A stretch of 64,000 nt of DNA from the NCBI GenBank assembly GCA_032191485.1, contig JAVDOI010000011.1:4973298-5037297 (forward strand), written 5' to 3'. This DNA comes from Leptoclinus maculatus (lineage: Eukaryota > Chordata > Actinopteri > Perciformes > Stichaeidae). The notes beneath the pieces are model-generated. The model was given only the letters and a program-made list of their open reading frames with translations. It was not told the DNA's origin and made no database searches. Numbering within the stretch: position 1 is the first letter of the stretch; each line of letters begins with the position of its first letter. A program made the position numbers and the translations under genes. Below are positions 36,213-49,300 of the stretch, piece after piece.

Positions 36213-37212
36213 TTACATTACAGTCATTTAGCAGACGCTTTTATCCAAAGCGACTTACAGTAAGTGTATTCAACATAGGTATTCAAGAGAACTACTAGTC
36301 ACCAGAAGTCATAATCACCTTTTCCAAACAAGCATCTAAGAGCATAAACTAGAGCAAATGTCCAGTGCAGAAACAAACGAATGTAATAAGTGCAACAAGC
36401 TAATACGAATACAATAAGTGCTGAGTGGAAGGCTCTGGGTAGTACTTCTTGAAGAGGTGAGTTTTCAGCCTGATGAAAGATGGGCAGCGACTCTGCTGTC
36501 CTGACGTCAGTGGGGAGTTCATTCCACCACTGTGGGGCCAGGACAGAAAACAGCCGTGACCGGGTCGAACGGCCGGCAGGGACCTCTGAGCGACGGGGCA
36601 ACCAATCGCCCCGAGGCAGCAGAGCGAAGTGGTCGGGGCGGGGGTGTAGGGCTTGACCATGGCCTGGAGATATGAAGGAGCAGTTCCCTTCACTGCCCTG
36701 TAGGCTATAGCACCAGAGTCTTAAACCGGATGCGAGCTCTTACAGGGAGCCAGTGTAGAGAACGGAGAAGGGAAGTTGTTTGGGAGAACTTGGGGTGATT
36801 GAACACCAGACACCAGGCGAGCTGCAGCTTTCTGGACAAGCTCCAGAGGTCTGATGGCCGACGCCGGGGCTCCGGCAAGTAGAGAGTTGCAGTAGTCCAG
36901 GCAGGAGATGACAAGAGCCTGGATGAGCACCTGCGCCGTCTCCTCAGTGAGGAAGGGGCGAATCCTCCTGATGTTGTAGTAGAGCAGGAATCTGCAGGAG
37001 CGTGTAACCGATGAAATGTTTGCTGAGAATGACAGTTGGTCATCCAGGGTCACACCCAGGTTCCTCGCAGTCCGAGTTGGCGTCACCACGGTATCGTCAA
37101 TGGTGATGGACAGGTCTCGGTCCCCGGGAGGAACAGTAGCTCGGTTTTGCCCAGGTTGAGCTTCAGGTGGTGTGTCGTCATCCACTTCGAGATGTCAGCC
37201 AAGCACATGTTT
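36213..37212 (-). mobile_element. 5'-truncated L2-type LINE, 3' end
   Basis: The minus strand encodes, in shifting frames, the C-terminal half of a LINE polyprotein. In order it reads LKLNLGKTELLFLPG, NLGVTLDDQLSFSANI, YYNIRRIRPFLTEETAQVL, SCLDYCNSLLAGAP, LLRSLHWLPVRARIRFKTLV, GTAPSYLQAMVKPYTPA and RSRLFSVLAPQWWNELPT. The catalytic reverse-transcriptase motif lies upstream and is lost. At least two frameshifts break the frame. It ends in a 3' tail at 36213-36258 that the SINE at 44.4 kb shares. Local GC is far above the flanks. L2 or a near relative is my assignment. Confidence 0.92.
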
Positions 37213-37813
37213 ATGCTTTTGGAAATTGTGATGTACATTTATTCACTATTTTCTGATATTTAATTGAGTAAACAATCAAAAAATAATCCACTAATGAAGA
37301 GATAAAATAAATAATTCATCATTAGTTGTCTCCCTCATTGACACTTTATAGTCTACACAGTATTTAGTTAACAGGAAACTTTCAATGCAACCACTGACTA
37401 ATTAAAAGAGAGCAGCTGTTGGATCCTTTTCTGTGACTTTGTCAAATTTCAACAAAAACAAATCAGCATGCGACTCTATAACCCCGAATGACACAGTCAG
37501 AGGCACAAAAACATAAAAGCATGTTTAGATTGAGTAGTGAAATTTATAAAATATTACCTCAGTTTGTTTTCTGTTCAAACTGTGAAATTACAAATGAGAC
37601 GCTGCGTGGGAACAATGGATTTTTTAGAAATTTGTTTACCCGATACTTATTACTATTAACCTGACGTCTTGCAGGGAAAGTCAGCACTAAGTCTCATTAC
37701 AGTCCCTACAAGCAGCAGGTGAGTTTGTTGTTGTTTATGTTCTTTGTTACGTGCTGCAAACAGATTCTGCCACTGACAGCACTCATCATTTGACTTAAAA
37801 TAAATAAGATCAA

Positions 37814-37831
37814 ATATATATATATATATAT
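37814..37831. repeat. (TA)n microsatellite
   Basis: Short TA run. Confidence 0.9.
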
Positions 37832-40800
37832 GTTCAGTATATATAGGCAATGCTATACTACTACTATTAATAACAACAAAGTCCTTTGTTTGTTCTAACT
37901 TGAGTTCTCCTCACAGTAAAGGAACTGAAAGTAAAGGGTGACCATGGAGCTAATTTTGGTTGCTGCAGAGCTGTGAGAGCCCACCAGCTACTCTCACTTT
38001 GTCTGTGATCTCTCCCCAATCCCTCTGCCCAGCAGCAATCCCCTCAGCAGCCAGCGAGGTCTGTGTGACCCCTGATGGCTGGCCAGCCAGTGAACTCCTC
38101 ATGAAGGCTGAGGATCTAACACGAAAGGGTTTTAACAACGTTTCAGTCAAAAAAGAAGAGCAGCTCTGTGTGCTGTGAGAGACTAATCATCTCACTCATG
38201 GGCTTCTGGAGACCGTATGGTGCCAGACTTCACCATGGAGCTAAAAACCATCTTAAGGGAGCAGAAATCAATGCAACACGCACATCCAAAGATCTGTGTT
38301 TGACCTGCTTTTGAAGCAATGTTGTGCTCTAAAATACTGAAACAGCGTATCTCAACATTTTTTTAACTTCCAGATCGCTGTCTTGGGAATATGTGCGAGT
38401 ACATTACTCAAAAGAACAAAGCAGACAGTTGATTGATGGGTCCAAAGTATTCTGTAAAGTCTAAAACACCAGATGACGAAGCAAACACGAGTCCCACAGG
38501 CCTATTGTGCATTTTTGAAGAGAGCACAAAAGCTTTTTTTCAGGTTTTAGTTTTTTTATTTTTTCAGCTGTGAAATGTCTTTTTTTGAGAGATTTCCAAA
38601 AAGTTTCCATCCCTCTAAAAGCCTTGATATTTTGGAATAAACTTAAATGCAGGCCGCAAAATAGCTTCAGCTTTCAGTCAGTTATGCAGAAAATAACAAG
38701 TTTCTTCTACCATCAAATTGTTCAGGGAAGTCCCTCTTAAATCCCTGCACCCCAGGATCGCATCAGGATGCATCCTGCACAGGAACTAGATGAATTAGCA
38801 ATAAACAATAAAAAGCATCACCTCCAGCTCACTAATGACTACCCATGATCCTCTTCTCCTTCCTGCACATATTCCACCAGGGAGAGGGAGAGTGATGTGG
38901 GGTGTGCCTGAAGTTTTCTGCTTACCCTTATTGCTTTTGCTGCCGAACACAATATTATTATCTTCAGCTGCAGGCCTCAGAGCACACAACTTGTAAATAA
39001 TAAACCAAGCTGGACAGAAGCCTGTGAGGCCACTGCTAATCCTGGTATTATTCCACTTTTATTGTTGCTATTTGCTCATTATTTCTCATCTCCTCTGGCT
39101 GAAGACAGACAGTTAAATTATTTTTCACCCCATTGTTTTCTTCTGCCACAAAGGCCAAATTAGCGTTGAGGACAGGCAACATTTAGAAATGCCTTTATTC
39201 CTTTTTAGCCCTCCTTTCCTCACTCTTGACCCCTTTAGCGCCCACGAGGCATCGCAAACTGTCACCGTGGGTGTTAGTTGATGCTGTAAGTTCTGAACAT
39301 AATTATGAAGAATGTTTTTTATTACGTTTTAATTTGAAACATTCTCCCATTTAGGGAGAATCAGGAAAACGGTAGGTAGTAATCTTTAGATTGAAATGGA
39401 AGTTTTGGGAGATTGAGATCCACACAAAGCTAAAACTGACTCATGTTTTACTCAAAATCTAATTTGAGTCGATATAATCAGCCGTCTAAGGGAGGTGTTT
39501 TGAGCCTCCAGAGAGCTGCAATATTCTGTGTTTGCTGGGAATGGAAACGTTACACCCAGGTTTGATTTAGTAACATCTTTCTGTTGGGATGAATGACGCT
39601 GACAAAGCCTTAGGGCAAAACGAGTGGTTTGCTCAAATGTTGCTCTGAAGACACCTAAAGATGTGCAGCTAATGAAACGGCTGTGAAGGCTCTCACTATA
39701 TGGAACATTACTTTCTTACTCTTACTGATAAAAGTGAAAAAAAAATCTGGGGAATTAAAAAGAAGTAAACTTACAAGACCTTTGTATAGCTCCAGCAATT
39801 GTAGGCCACATTAGCTTAAAACGCCAGCTTCTCCGACTGAACTGTTAGCAGTCGATTTGCATTGATGGCCAAAGAATGCATGGAATAGAAAGATAATAGC
39901 TCCGGTTCTGCTGCATCGATTTTGTTCTTTTCTCTAAAACCTTCTTGAGTCTGACAATGTTGCAGGAGTGCAATGCTAAATATGTGGTAAACTATTTGAA
40001 CATGTTTTCATCTATTGAAGGTTACCAGTGCATTCTCAAATCAAATCCCATCTTTTCTTCCTCAAAGTGTACTATTGTAGGTTCTGGTAATGTTGTCCAC
40101 GTAGAATTGAAGTGAGGAAATTTAGGGAAAAGGGGAAAAAAATGTGTTGGTCTGAAGTGGTTTGGCGTCATGATGACTGAAACGCTGCGATAACAGCCTT
40201 CATTAGTCAGCAGGTCATTAAATTAGGAAGTAAAGAGCTCAGGTTTAATGGTGATGAATAATCCCTCGGGACTAACCGTGGAGAGAAATTTCTCCAGAAA
40301 ACTGTTCTCACTTTAAAACATAAAATGAGCAGGTAGGTTGTAATAGTAGCTCTATGTATTTTTCAGCTTCTCCAGTACTACTAGTCAGAAGGCCCAGGAT
40401 CTTAAAAACCATGTGATGCCAGCTAATACGGTTCATGAGAGTCCTTGGTTGAGATGACCTCTCTCAGCTGCTAATGGACTGAAGTCAAACGTGAGCGAAA
40501 ACAGTGGTAGAGGTCCCCACTGTGTGATAACAGCTCCTGTAAAGCAGAAATCCACAGTTCCGACGAGCTCCTCTGCACTCAGGTATAAGGCTCACAGTGA
40601 ACATTGATTTCCCAGTGCTTAGTTGAGAGCACACCTAATGCCTTGGGCTAACTGTGTGGCTGTGTAGAAGGAGAAGTGCTTTGCTAACAAGGAGCTCAAA
40701 AGAGTGATGCACATGGGTAATTTGCATGTGTGCACTATGAGCTAAGCAGGAAGATATCATATTGAAGTAGGATAAATCAGGCTGTTTGTGTGTTGAACAG

Positions 40801-41514
40801 GTTGCTCCTGTTTTTTTATTAAAAATACAAAAGGTGCATTGATGCCAATTTTTTGGGGAAAACAGAGACCCTCCTTATTCACTCAGTCAGAAGGCTTTAA
40901 AAAAGCAGAGCGTAATGTTAAAGTCGTGGCTTTAGTGAATCTGGCAAAATGATCTGAGATTAATCTGCTCAACATGCCAGCATACTAATTCATACCTTGT
41001 TAGAATAGAATAACGAGCGCAGATCAAACAAAGCACATCACACGCAGTGAAGAAGATGGAGACAGCTGCTTTCAACCGAAGAGCAGAATGACATGCTAAT
41101 GAGGAATAACAAATATGCCATCCCATAAACAAAGTCAGAACTATTAATTATGTGAATCAAAGTCAGGTTTGAGTTATTGTAGAAATGGCTGCCTTCTTTA
41201 AGTGTTCAAAGAAAATGGATAAATGAAAGAAAGACGAGGTCAGTCGCAGCTCCTTCCAATGAAGACACATGATGTACATACATGTATGATGCTGGGATCA
41301 CAATACACAATATTTTTGTCTTTGGATATCTTTTTGTAACTGTGTTAGATTAGTTAATCAAAGAGTCATAAATAATTACTGAGCGACATGGCAGACACAT
41401 TGTCACACCAATGCGTCAAATAACGCAGCGGGGTCATTGGTCCTAAAAACGGCGTATCGAAATACACTTGTGACATGCGTAGTGTTTTTTTTTTTTTTTA
41501 ATAAACGTCCGATT

Positions 41515-41600
41515 TCACAGGAAGTTTAGGTTTAGGCAACAAAACAATTTTGGTTTAGGAAAAGAGCCTGGTTGACGTTAACTTCACTGACTAATGACTC
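41515..41600 (+). repeat. short dispersed repeat with GTTTAGGCAACAAAAC core
   Basis: AGGTTTAGGCAACAAAACAA followed by a GGTTTAGGAAAAGA stretch. Related copies lie at about 44820-44960 (opposite strand), 46250-46345 and 51485-51560. From memory this is a common fish repeat module; limits are approximate. Confidence 0.55.
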
Positions 41601-41654
41601 ACTAACAGCTAGCGAGTGACAAATGACTCACATGAGACATTTGACTAACGTCTC

Positions 41655-41930
41655 AAGTAACTCATCCACGCCTTTATCATCTCACGACACGACTACTGCA
41701 GTAGCATCCTCTATGGCACATCCACCAAAATCCTAAAAAAATTACAATACATCTAATACTCAGCTGCCCGTCTGCTCACCCACTCCCGCCCCAGAGATCA
41801 CATCACCCCAGTCCTTCTAAACCTCCTCATGGCTCCCCATTTAGCAAAAACTCTGCTTCATAATTTTCCTCATCACCTACAAAGACCTCATCATCTGGGA
41901 ACCAAGAATTTCTCCACTAAGTTATACCAA
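41655..41930 (+). pseudogene. L2-type LINE relic (third subfamily)
   Basis: The plus strand reads FIISRHDYCSSILYGTS, KLQYI, stop, YSAARLLTHSRPRDHITPVL, then after a frame change FLITYKDL. That is the segment between the reverse transcriptase and C-terminus of L2-type LINEs. One stop and at least one frameshift are visible. It is more decayed than the copies at 36.2 and 56.5 kb and has opposite orientation. No 3' tail was recognised. Confidence 0.85.
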
Positions 41931-43130
41931 CCAGATATTGAGTTGTTGCGTTCAGTACTAACAATACAAGTGCTTATGTCTGAACTTACAGCTCTGCTCC
42001 TGTCAGCTCAGATCAAGATGAAACTACAGTTGGTCATCACCAGCTGAGCGGAATGATGTCTATTGATCCTGTCTCGAATGCTGTTTCACCACACAGAAGG
42101 TGGTATCATAATGGTGAGGTACTGAAGAGGAAAGCTTTGCCTGGCACAAATTAGAGCTTTTAATACCCACTGAGCATCACTGTAACGCTACAACATACTT
42201 AAGCATTGTTTGTAGCTTACTATGAACACATCTGTAACAGAGTATTTTTACAGTGGTATTGGTATTTTTTCGGTACATGCTGGCTGACCTTGACAGAACG
42301 AGGGAACTCTTTTGCAACTAAAAATATTTTTTCCATAGTAAGAAATAAAGAAGACAGAGTTTATCTACAACTTTCCACCAGGGTTTTGATATTGTAAACT
42401 CTCTTCCAGGCATCTTTGCTGACACAAAGACATACAGTTACATACTGCCATGTAACAGTGGCATAGTAGATTTACTGCATGTACAGCCCATTGTGTCTCA
42501 TGTATAAAGGAGGAGCGCTGCCATTTCACGGACCGCTTCCTGTCACAGCCATACCTTTTGGTGAAAGACAGACTTCTGGCAAATGGCTGCACCTGTCACC
42601 TCCTTCAAAGGGTCTTCATGCATCTTGTCACACCTTTCCCATTCCCTATTGTGAAGGGAGCACTGGCTGGCAGGTCTCCATTGATCTGTTCCAGAGCAGC
42701 AATAATTGGGCCATTAAGACCTCAAAAAGGCACCCAGCATGTGGCAGAGATAGAGTCTAACACTGTGCCAAGAGAAAGGACTTCCAACTCCTTGGCAACA
42801 CTTATTATTTATTCGCTATGCCTCGAAATATGTGTAGGAACAGCATGCTGTTTTTACTCGATACACTTTGATTCCTAAAAGGCGGTAGAGTGGATATGGA
42901 AATGCACTGCAATATAAAAGACACTTTCCTGAGAAATCAGAATCACTTTAAATGACTACTGTGCTGTTCACTTAATGAAAAAGTATCATCGTAATTACAA
43001 TTATACTGACAGCAACTGAACCTCTGCTACCATGGGAAAATGTACAGCTTTTAACAATGAGACAAGGCAGGTGTATGGATGGTTTGCTGAACGGGCCCAG
43101 GTGTAAACATTTCCTGTTGGGAAGGCAATC
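41931..43130. other. intergenic DNA, nothing recognised
   Basis: Overlapping frames of 60-106 codons near 42.4-42.9 kb have no recognisable domain. No repeat supported. Confidence 0.5.
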
Positions 43131-43355
43131 AGATGCAAAATAAATGCAAAGAGATACAATATGTCTCCAAAAAGATGCAAAACAAACACAAAGAGACACA
43201 AAATGGCCACAAAAATACACAAATTAACTGCTGAAAGATGCAAAACAACTACTAAGAGACTCCAAATGACAACAAAGAGTCATAAAACGACCACACAGGG
43301 ATGCAAAATGGCCACACAGAGACACAGAATGGCAACAAAATGACGCAAACTCAAA
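43131..43355. repeat. 21-bp tandem repeat, about 10.5 units
   Basis: Units line up every 21 bases: AGATGCAAAATAAATGCAAA, AGATGCAAAACAAACACAAA, AGACACAAAATGGCCACAAA, GGATGCAAAATGGCCACACA and so on (each shown without its last base). A weak 42-bp superperiod alternates AGATGC and AGACAC starts. Because 21 is a multiple of 3, one frame stays open (43161-43343) and reads as a Lys/Thr/Met heptad repeat. I see no sign that it is translated. Confidence 0.92.
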
Positions 43356-43379
43356 CTGGTTAGTGGACCATTTTATGGC

Positions 43380-43650
43380 CGATGCCATCTTGTTTTTTTG
43401 CAACCAGAAGTGACACGAGAAGGTGGAACTAAGTACAACCGAACGCTGAATAAGACATTTTTAGTTGACCAAAATGTTGTAGTTTACTTTCATGCACTGA
43501 AAACACACTGTGAAAGAGTTAAAGCTGCTTCCTGTCATTCACAAGGTAGCCACGCCCCCAAAAGTATATCCTGCTTTGTTGTCTATTTTACTCTAAATGG
43601 AGGCCATAATTTAGGGGGCTTTACATGGCTTGTTGTCTTGTAATTCGCCC
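43380..43650. repeat. probable decayed fish dispersed repeat
   Basis: Carries AACCAGAAGTGACACGAGAA, AGTACAACCGAACGCTGAAT, AAGACATTTTTAGTTGACCA and GTAGCCACGCCCCCAAAAGT, which together resemble a known perch-like fish repeat from memory. No termini defined. Confidence 0.5.
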
Positions 43651-44399
43651 ATGAGCAGGTGCAAGACTCATCACTGCAAAACTGGAAGTTAACATCAGAC
43701 ACATCTGGCTAGCCTGGCAGTGATTTCACCACAGACCAATGGGAAAACATGGAGATAATTTGGAAGAGAAATCAATGGCAACTGCCAACACTAGTAAGTC
43801 TCAGAGTCGTGATAAGGTTGCTTTCTGCCTCATTAAGTATCTCCACTCTGATGTCCTCCCCATCTCTAGCCCAAATACTCATCACCCAACTGTATTAAGT
43901 ACCTGTAGTATAAAATCAAATCCAACAGACTTTCTAGCCTCATTTGCGAGGCTAGGTGGGGAGACTAGACTAGAATACAAAATGCAGCACTATTGTGTCA
44001 GGGATGAGCAGAGTCAGTGGATTGTTTCTCAGTTAAATGGTTCCGCATGGACAGAAAGACTGGGCCAAGTGCGGATTCACAGTGCATATTTCATAATGAT
44101 CCACACATTCATACATCTCTTCCAGACATATCTAATTACTATGGATATTTTATCCCTGAATGTAAAAGTAAATATGTAATATGTTGCAAATATACATGTC
44201 TGCAAACCACAGATAAAAAGAAAGTTACATGGTATAATAACGAGTATAACAACAAAGTCAACTGAGGATCGGTCAAACAAACACTTTCACTCAGGAGACC
44301 ACTTCTGTTGGCATGAATTAGAGCATGCACACAGCTTTGAGTATTTGTATGTCATAGACTCGTATCTCTTTTCTTAAATTGTTCAAACAAACAAACACA
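43651..44399. other. intergenic DNA, nothing recognised
   Basis: A 146-codon frame at 43739-44179 has no signal peptide, domain or family resemblance. Treated as chance. Confidence 0.5.
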
Positions 44400-44612
44400 G
44401 TGGGCGACTGTGGCTAAGTGGAGAGCAGGGCTGTCCTTCAATCAGAGGATCGGCTGTTTGATCCCCGGCCCCAGTTCTGCTAGTCGCATGTCGATGTATC
44501 CTTGAGCAAGATGCTTAACCCCAAAATTGCTCCAAAATAAGATCTGAATTGTAAGTCGCTTTGGATAAAAGCGTCTCCTAATGACTGTAAGGTAATGTAA
44601 TGTAAAAAAAGC
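44400..44612 (+). mobile_element. tRNA-derived SINE with LINE-type 3' tail
   Basis: RNA polymerase III box A TGGCTAAGTGG at 44411-44421 and a box B-like GTTTGATCC near 44457 form a degenerate tRNA head. A body follows, including CCTTGAGCAAGATGCTTAAC. The tail GTAAGTCGCTTTGGATAAAA at 44551 continues as GCGTCT and ends in GTAATGTAATGTAA. The tail matches the 3' end of the LINE at 36.2 kb, the usual way SINEs borrow a LINE's reverse transcriptase. Confidence 0.9.
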
Positions 44613-46249
44613 TAAATAAGATCTATTTTTAATATTTGGCCAAAATAATTTGTAAAAGAAAGAAATATTTTCAGACGGTTCACAAATGGATCCACACAAT
44701 GCAGTTAGAGGGAGATTAAGACGGAAGGGTCAAAGAAACACAGGACTATCACCCAGGAGACAGGTGTTCATGTTCATTTTCTGTACTTATGTTACATTGT
44801 TTATAATTTTACTTAGTTTATGTAGTTACTTTAGTGGAACCATGATGTTTTTCCGAAACAGAACTATGTGGTTTTGTTGCCTAAACCGAAGCAAGTGAAG
44901 TTAGTAAACCATGTGTTTACTACGACCGCAGTCATAGTTTGACGCGCTGCACTACCCAGTGCATTAAAAAGTGACGCTAAGGGTCCTGACCAGGCATCAG
45001 TTTGTAAATATAAAAGATGTTGATGTTACTGCTGTTATTTACAGTAAATGAACAGATGTTTCACTGTTTCACTGTCATTGTTCTGCAATGCCCTGATGCC
45101 TTTCACATGTCTTAACCAACCTGCCATACACTTTCTTTTGGCAGATTGTCTAAAACTGAACTTGCTTTTCCATCAGTGTGATGGAACTTGACAAAGAAAT
45201 CAGCGGTTTGGCCCATCAGATCAAATCTCTAAAAATACAGATGGGATAAAGGTTTGAGCAGTTTTTAGATATTTTATTTGTGACAGAATCAGGTAAACTC
45301 TTTCTTTTTTTTCCAACTAGAAAGCAGATTTCCATATTTTGAAAGGAAACTGTATTTTTCACCTGCCTAATTATTACATTATGTATCCATTATTGCAATC
45401 AGAACTTTTACAAAGATAACTAAAGGGACATAAGTTAAATAATTATAAGACCAATTATGTATAGAGTGTTTATATTTTATCTCATGCACTCATTTAACCT
45501 TTCTTTGTGAAAAACAATGCTGCTGATTAAATCAACGTTATGTTTATCAGTAAGTGAAACAAGTACTTGTTATGTAGGAAATCTTGACATTTCCTCTCAC
45601 CTGAAAAAAATTCATCATTTTGAAAAAATGAAATCTGCGGAGCCTCATATAAGTGGTACAAATTACCTTTATATGTTACAATACACCTTATTGCTTGCTA
45701 CATTCTTTAAATGTCGCAGTCTGATGGTAAAGACCAAGACACGGTTAAAAATCATAATACTTTGTTGTTTTGTGCTGTTTGTGTATGTTTCAAAGAACTG
45801 CCAATTTCCCATCCATTGGTGGATGATTAGCTCTATTATATTCTATGCTTTTAGATCTCACAATATGATCACATCATATATTTCATTACACTTAAGAGAA
45901 AATGTACATACTGTAAATGAGGTTACAGTTTTGCTGCAATGCGACAACAAAGACAGGGAAGAGGAAGACTGCTAGCAAGTGGATGTAAACAATTCTGCAT
46001 CATGTCACATGGAGGCAAATGCCCTTGACACATTTGTTGGATCTCAAACACTGAATGTTTTGTTGGTTTACAAGAAAACTCCACAGGGCACTAAGTTCAG
46101 GCATCTAAAAACATCAGATGACGGTAAGGAGAACGTTGTCATCATGGCTAAACAATGCAAAACCCTAAATAATTCTATGTTTGATGTCAGCATAATTCAA
46201 ATTATTGCTTCCTACAATATCTGTGCATGGCAATCACAGTATAGTTAAG
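44613..46249. other. intergenic DNA, no gene seen
   Basis: A degenerate opposite-strand copy of the GGCAACAAAAC repeat lies at about 44820-44960. A 152-codon frame (45517-45975) lacks any recognised feature and has AT-driven composition. Confidence 0.5.
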
Positions 46250-46345
46250 GTCAGTGAAAGATAGTGGTTATGGAAAATGAACTATGTTTGGGGTGTGGTT
46301 ACAGTTAGGCAACTAAAACCCTTAGTTAATGTTAAGGAGCGATTA
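46250..46345 (+). repeat. degenerate copy of GTTTAGGCAACAAAAC repeat
   Basis: GTTACAGTTAGGCAACTAAA and TTAAGGAGCGATTATAGTTA fit the same dispersed family as 41515-41600, with many differences. Confidence 0.4.
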
Positions 46346-49300
46346 TAGTTATGGCAAATAAACTATGGCTGACCTCCACACGCTACAATCTTCCTCGCTA
46401 CACATACGGCACATTATTTCCTATGTTGGTATTGGACACAAACCATAAAGGTGCAGATTTGGCTAATATGGATGTATTTCTTTGGATACTGGCCTTGTCA
46501 ACTCTGACTACCTCTATAAGTTGTGCTGCAGATGCCTGATACATCCATCCACACCCTTTGGCTCCATTTTGCTTTGATATGTGACTGTCTCATTACTTCC
46601 TGCACTGCCATTGAACGATGGCTTTGAACATAAATTGCTAATGCACAATAGTTGCATTTCATGTATTCTATCATTATGTGTAGTTGCTGACATACTCCGT
46701 GGATTTATGTTTGAAAAGACTCTTTACCAGCACATAACTGGCACACTTTGACATTCCTTTGATGCCACTGGAGTCCTTCGTGGCATCACAAAAACAATCT
46801 TGTGCTCGGAAAGCAGCATAAAGGTGTGTTTCCTGAAGTATAGGTGATGCATGAATGTGATGATAGTGACATTTTTAGGTGTTGGATATAGCGATGGAAA
46901 TGAGAGCACAGCTGAGACTAATCATAAAGAGTAGGACGTGTCTCATGATAGTATCACTTTCATCCTGAAGGTCGGGACAAGTGCTGTCTAGCTCTCCCCT
47001 GTAATAGATAGTGTTGCCCACAGGAGGAACTCCAGAAAAGCTGGTCGTTGTCCAGGTGGTTTTACTTTGGCGCAATAATCAATGTTAGTGAATTACTCCC
47101 TCCAGCCACCATGTGTTTTAATCACTGCAGTGTCACCTCTGATAGTGGGGGTCGCTTTGGCAATGTACACTGCTGCGAGTAGTAAGTTACAGTGCAAACC
47201 TTTGCAAGTTTCCCAACCTGCTGTCGGACCAAAAGACATCATCCCAATCATATAAATTAATTTCTTAAAGTTACTGTGAGGAAGTTTTAACTGGTTATGA
47301 AACATTATTACCGATACCTCTATATGACCTACATAAGTAAAAATGACAAGATGAGTGTCTATTTTTTTTTCTTTATAGTTATTCTCAATGCTTGTCATCG
47401 GTGCCACCGGGTCTGATTCTACTCAAAATCTGATGAAATCATTCAGGTTCACCAGAAACTCCTTCAGCTCAGACTCAGTCCTCAGACTCCTGCTTGTCCA
47501 ATAGTCAATAGTTATTTTATATTACTCTTTATTATATTCATGCATTACATCCATTTAATCTCAACCCAATTCATGAACAACAAAAAAAACTGCAATGAAT
47601 TAAAGATGCAAATCCAACTAAAGATCCCGGCAGATTGTTCCTCTGTGAAGTAATTCAGTGTTTTCATGGTGTGAGGAGTGGATATTTATGCGTTTGTCCT
47701 TGTCCCGGCTTCATTGCCAATGTAATTGAGGGATAGGCTTTCATTGGAGAGGTCCTATCACTACAGTGAAGAGACCTGGCAAGCGTTAGCACGCAGGGAG
47801 ACCAGCACAGCCAAGCTGTTTGCCGTGCCAGGCATTTCACATCATTGTGAATTCCATCATCGGTGGGCCTCAGGCGGGCATGATGGAAATGATCAGCCAC
47901 AAAAATAATTAGCTAACCCAGAACTTCTTGCGGCCATTGCCTTGCCATCTTGCTTCTTGTGTGATTGTATCTGTCCATTTGCATCTCCAGCTGATATTTT
48001 ATTCACATGTTTGGTTTCATTTATTCTCTGTTAATCAGGCAGACAATCCTAAACACATGTGGAGCACATTGTCTTCTTTAAATATTCTTTTTCAATCTTT
48101 GAATCAAACAGCTTCCTGAGACACTAAAGATCTGACAGCATGCTATTGTTATTACCGTATGTGTGTTGTATGTATGTGGAATCAGCTTTGAATTTACCAA
48201 CCTCACAAAGCCTAACAGCCAACATGCAGCATCAGCTGGTCAAAAACACGAAGTAACACTCTGCTAAAACTATTGATCCTGGTTGAATAGTTGGGCATTG
48301 CTGTGTAAAATAAGTCATTTAGCAAATATTTATACCATAAACACACACCTGGTGGAATGAGCAATAGGAATAGTATACATCTATGAAAACAGTTTTTACA
48401 AGCAATGTAACTGTACTTGCTTCATCTCACAGGTTGCAAATGTCTAAGATCTGTGAGCAGATCAACCAAAGACTGATGTTCTCTTCTCTGGCTGTCTAAT
48501 TTTAAATATTATAAGACATCTGTAAATGGCAAAATCTCCAGTATTTCTTTATTATAATGTTTATTTTTATTGAGCTGGTCTGAGCAAAGGGAGTTGCAAT
48601 GTAAAACAAATATGCGTGTATGACTTTGATGCTTTGCTTTGTTGTGGATCCAAAACAATTATTTCACTAATTGCTCACTTGCAATACAACGTACTGAAAC
48701 TTATTTCAGCTTTGTTTTTTTTTAAAGAGAGCACAGGTGTCAACATCGTTATTCTTCATGACCTTTAGCTGACTCATCCCCGCTGCATTCCAGCCAACAC
48801 CCACAAACCCCCCCTCCAAGCTCTTAGTCGTGTCCCTGTTTCGGCTGCTTTAAGTCTCAGAAACCTGTTTGTTTTATTTCACACTTTGAGGCACATGACC
48901 TTTTTATGTCCGCTTGTAAGGAAAGAGAAACCTTGTGTAAAATGTCTTTTTCCAAACTCTTTAGAAAGAGATGAAAAATGTTGTTAAACCAGCCATGTTT
49001 TTTCGTTTGCTACCTCAAATCATCTGTTGATAACGATTCAAAGATTAGATTTAGAGAAGTCCAATATGTCTGGTATCATGAAAGCACCAATTTGACTGCC
49101 GCACACATCCATCTGGAACAGAGATGATTATATATATATGATGATTTGATTTTTACCACATCCATCAGAAATAATCTGCTCACAACCGCCCTTCTGAGAT
49201 GCTTAAATGAGTTTACATCAAGAGTATGTTCACCTCTCAGAAGGCACAGTCCAAGGTGAACCGTCCTGGCAACATCAGAGTCGGCAACGTGTAGTGATGC

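Larger units (their letters stand above)
37213..41654. other. intergenic DNA, no gene seen
   Basis: Contains a short TA microsatellite at 37814-37831. No frame has a recognisable product. Stretches around 38850-39280 and 39450-39960 are balanced in composition and repeat-free, so they are candidate regulatory sequence without proof. Confidence 0.5.

Noticed and set aside
43161..43343. Lys/Thr heptad-repeat protein
   Set aside because: Open only because the 21-bp tandem repeat has a period divisible by three; no start context or flanking coding signal.
43131..43355. CRISPR-like array
   Set aside because: Contiguous 21-bp units with no spacers, in a vertebrate genome.
43739..44179. 146-codon plus-strand frame
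   Set aside because: No family resemblance; neighbours are repeats and non-coding DNA.
44400..44475. tRNA gene
   Set aside because: Box A and box B are present but the stems are poor and a SINE body and LINE tail follow; it is a SINE head.
45517..45975. 152-codon plus-strand frame
   Set aside because: AT-driven composition, no domain, no splice or promoter context; length is within chance for low-GC DNA of this size.
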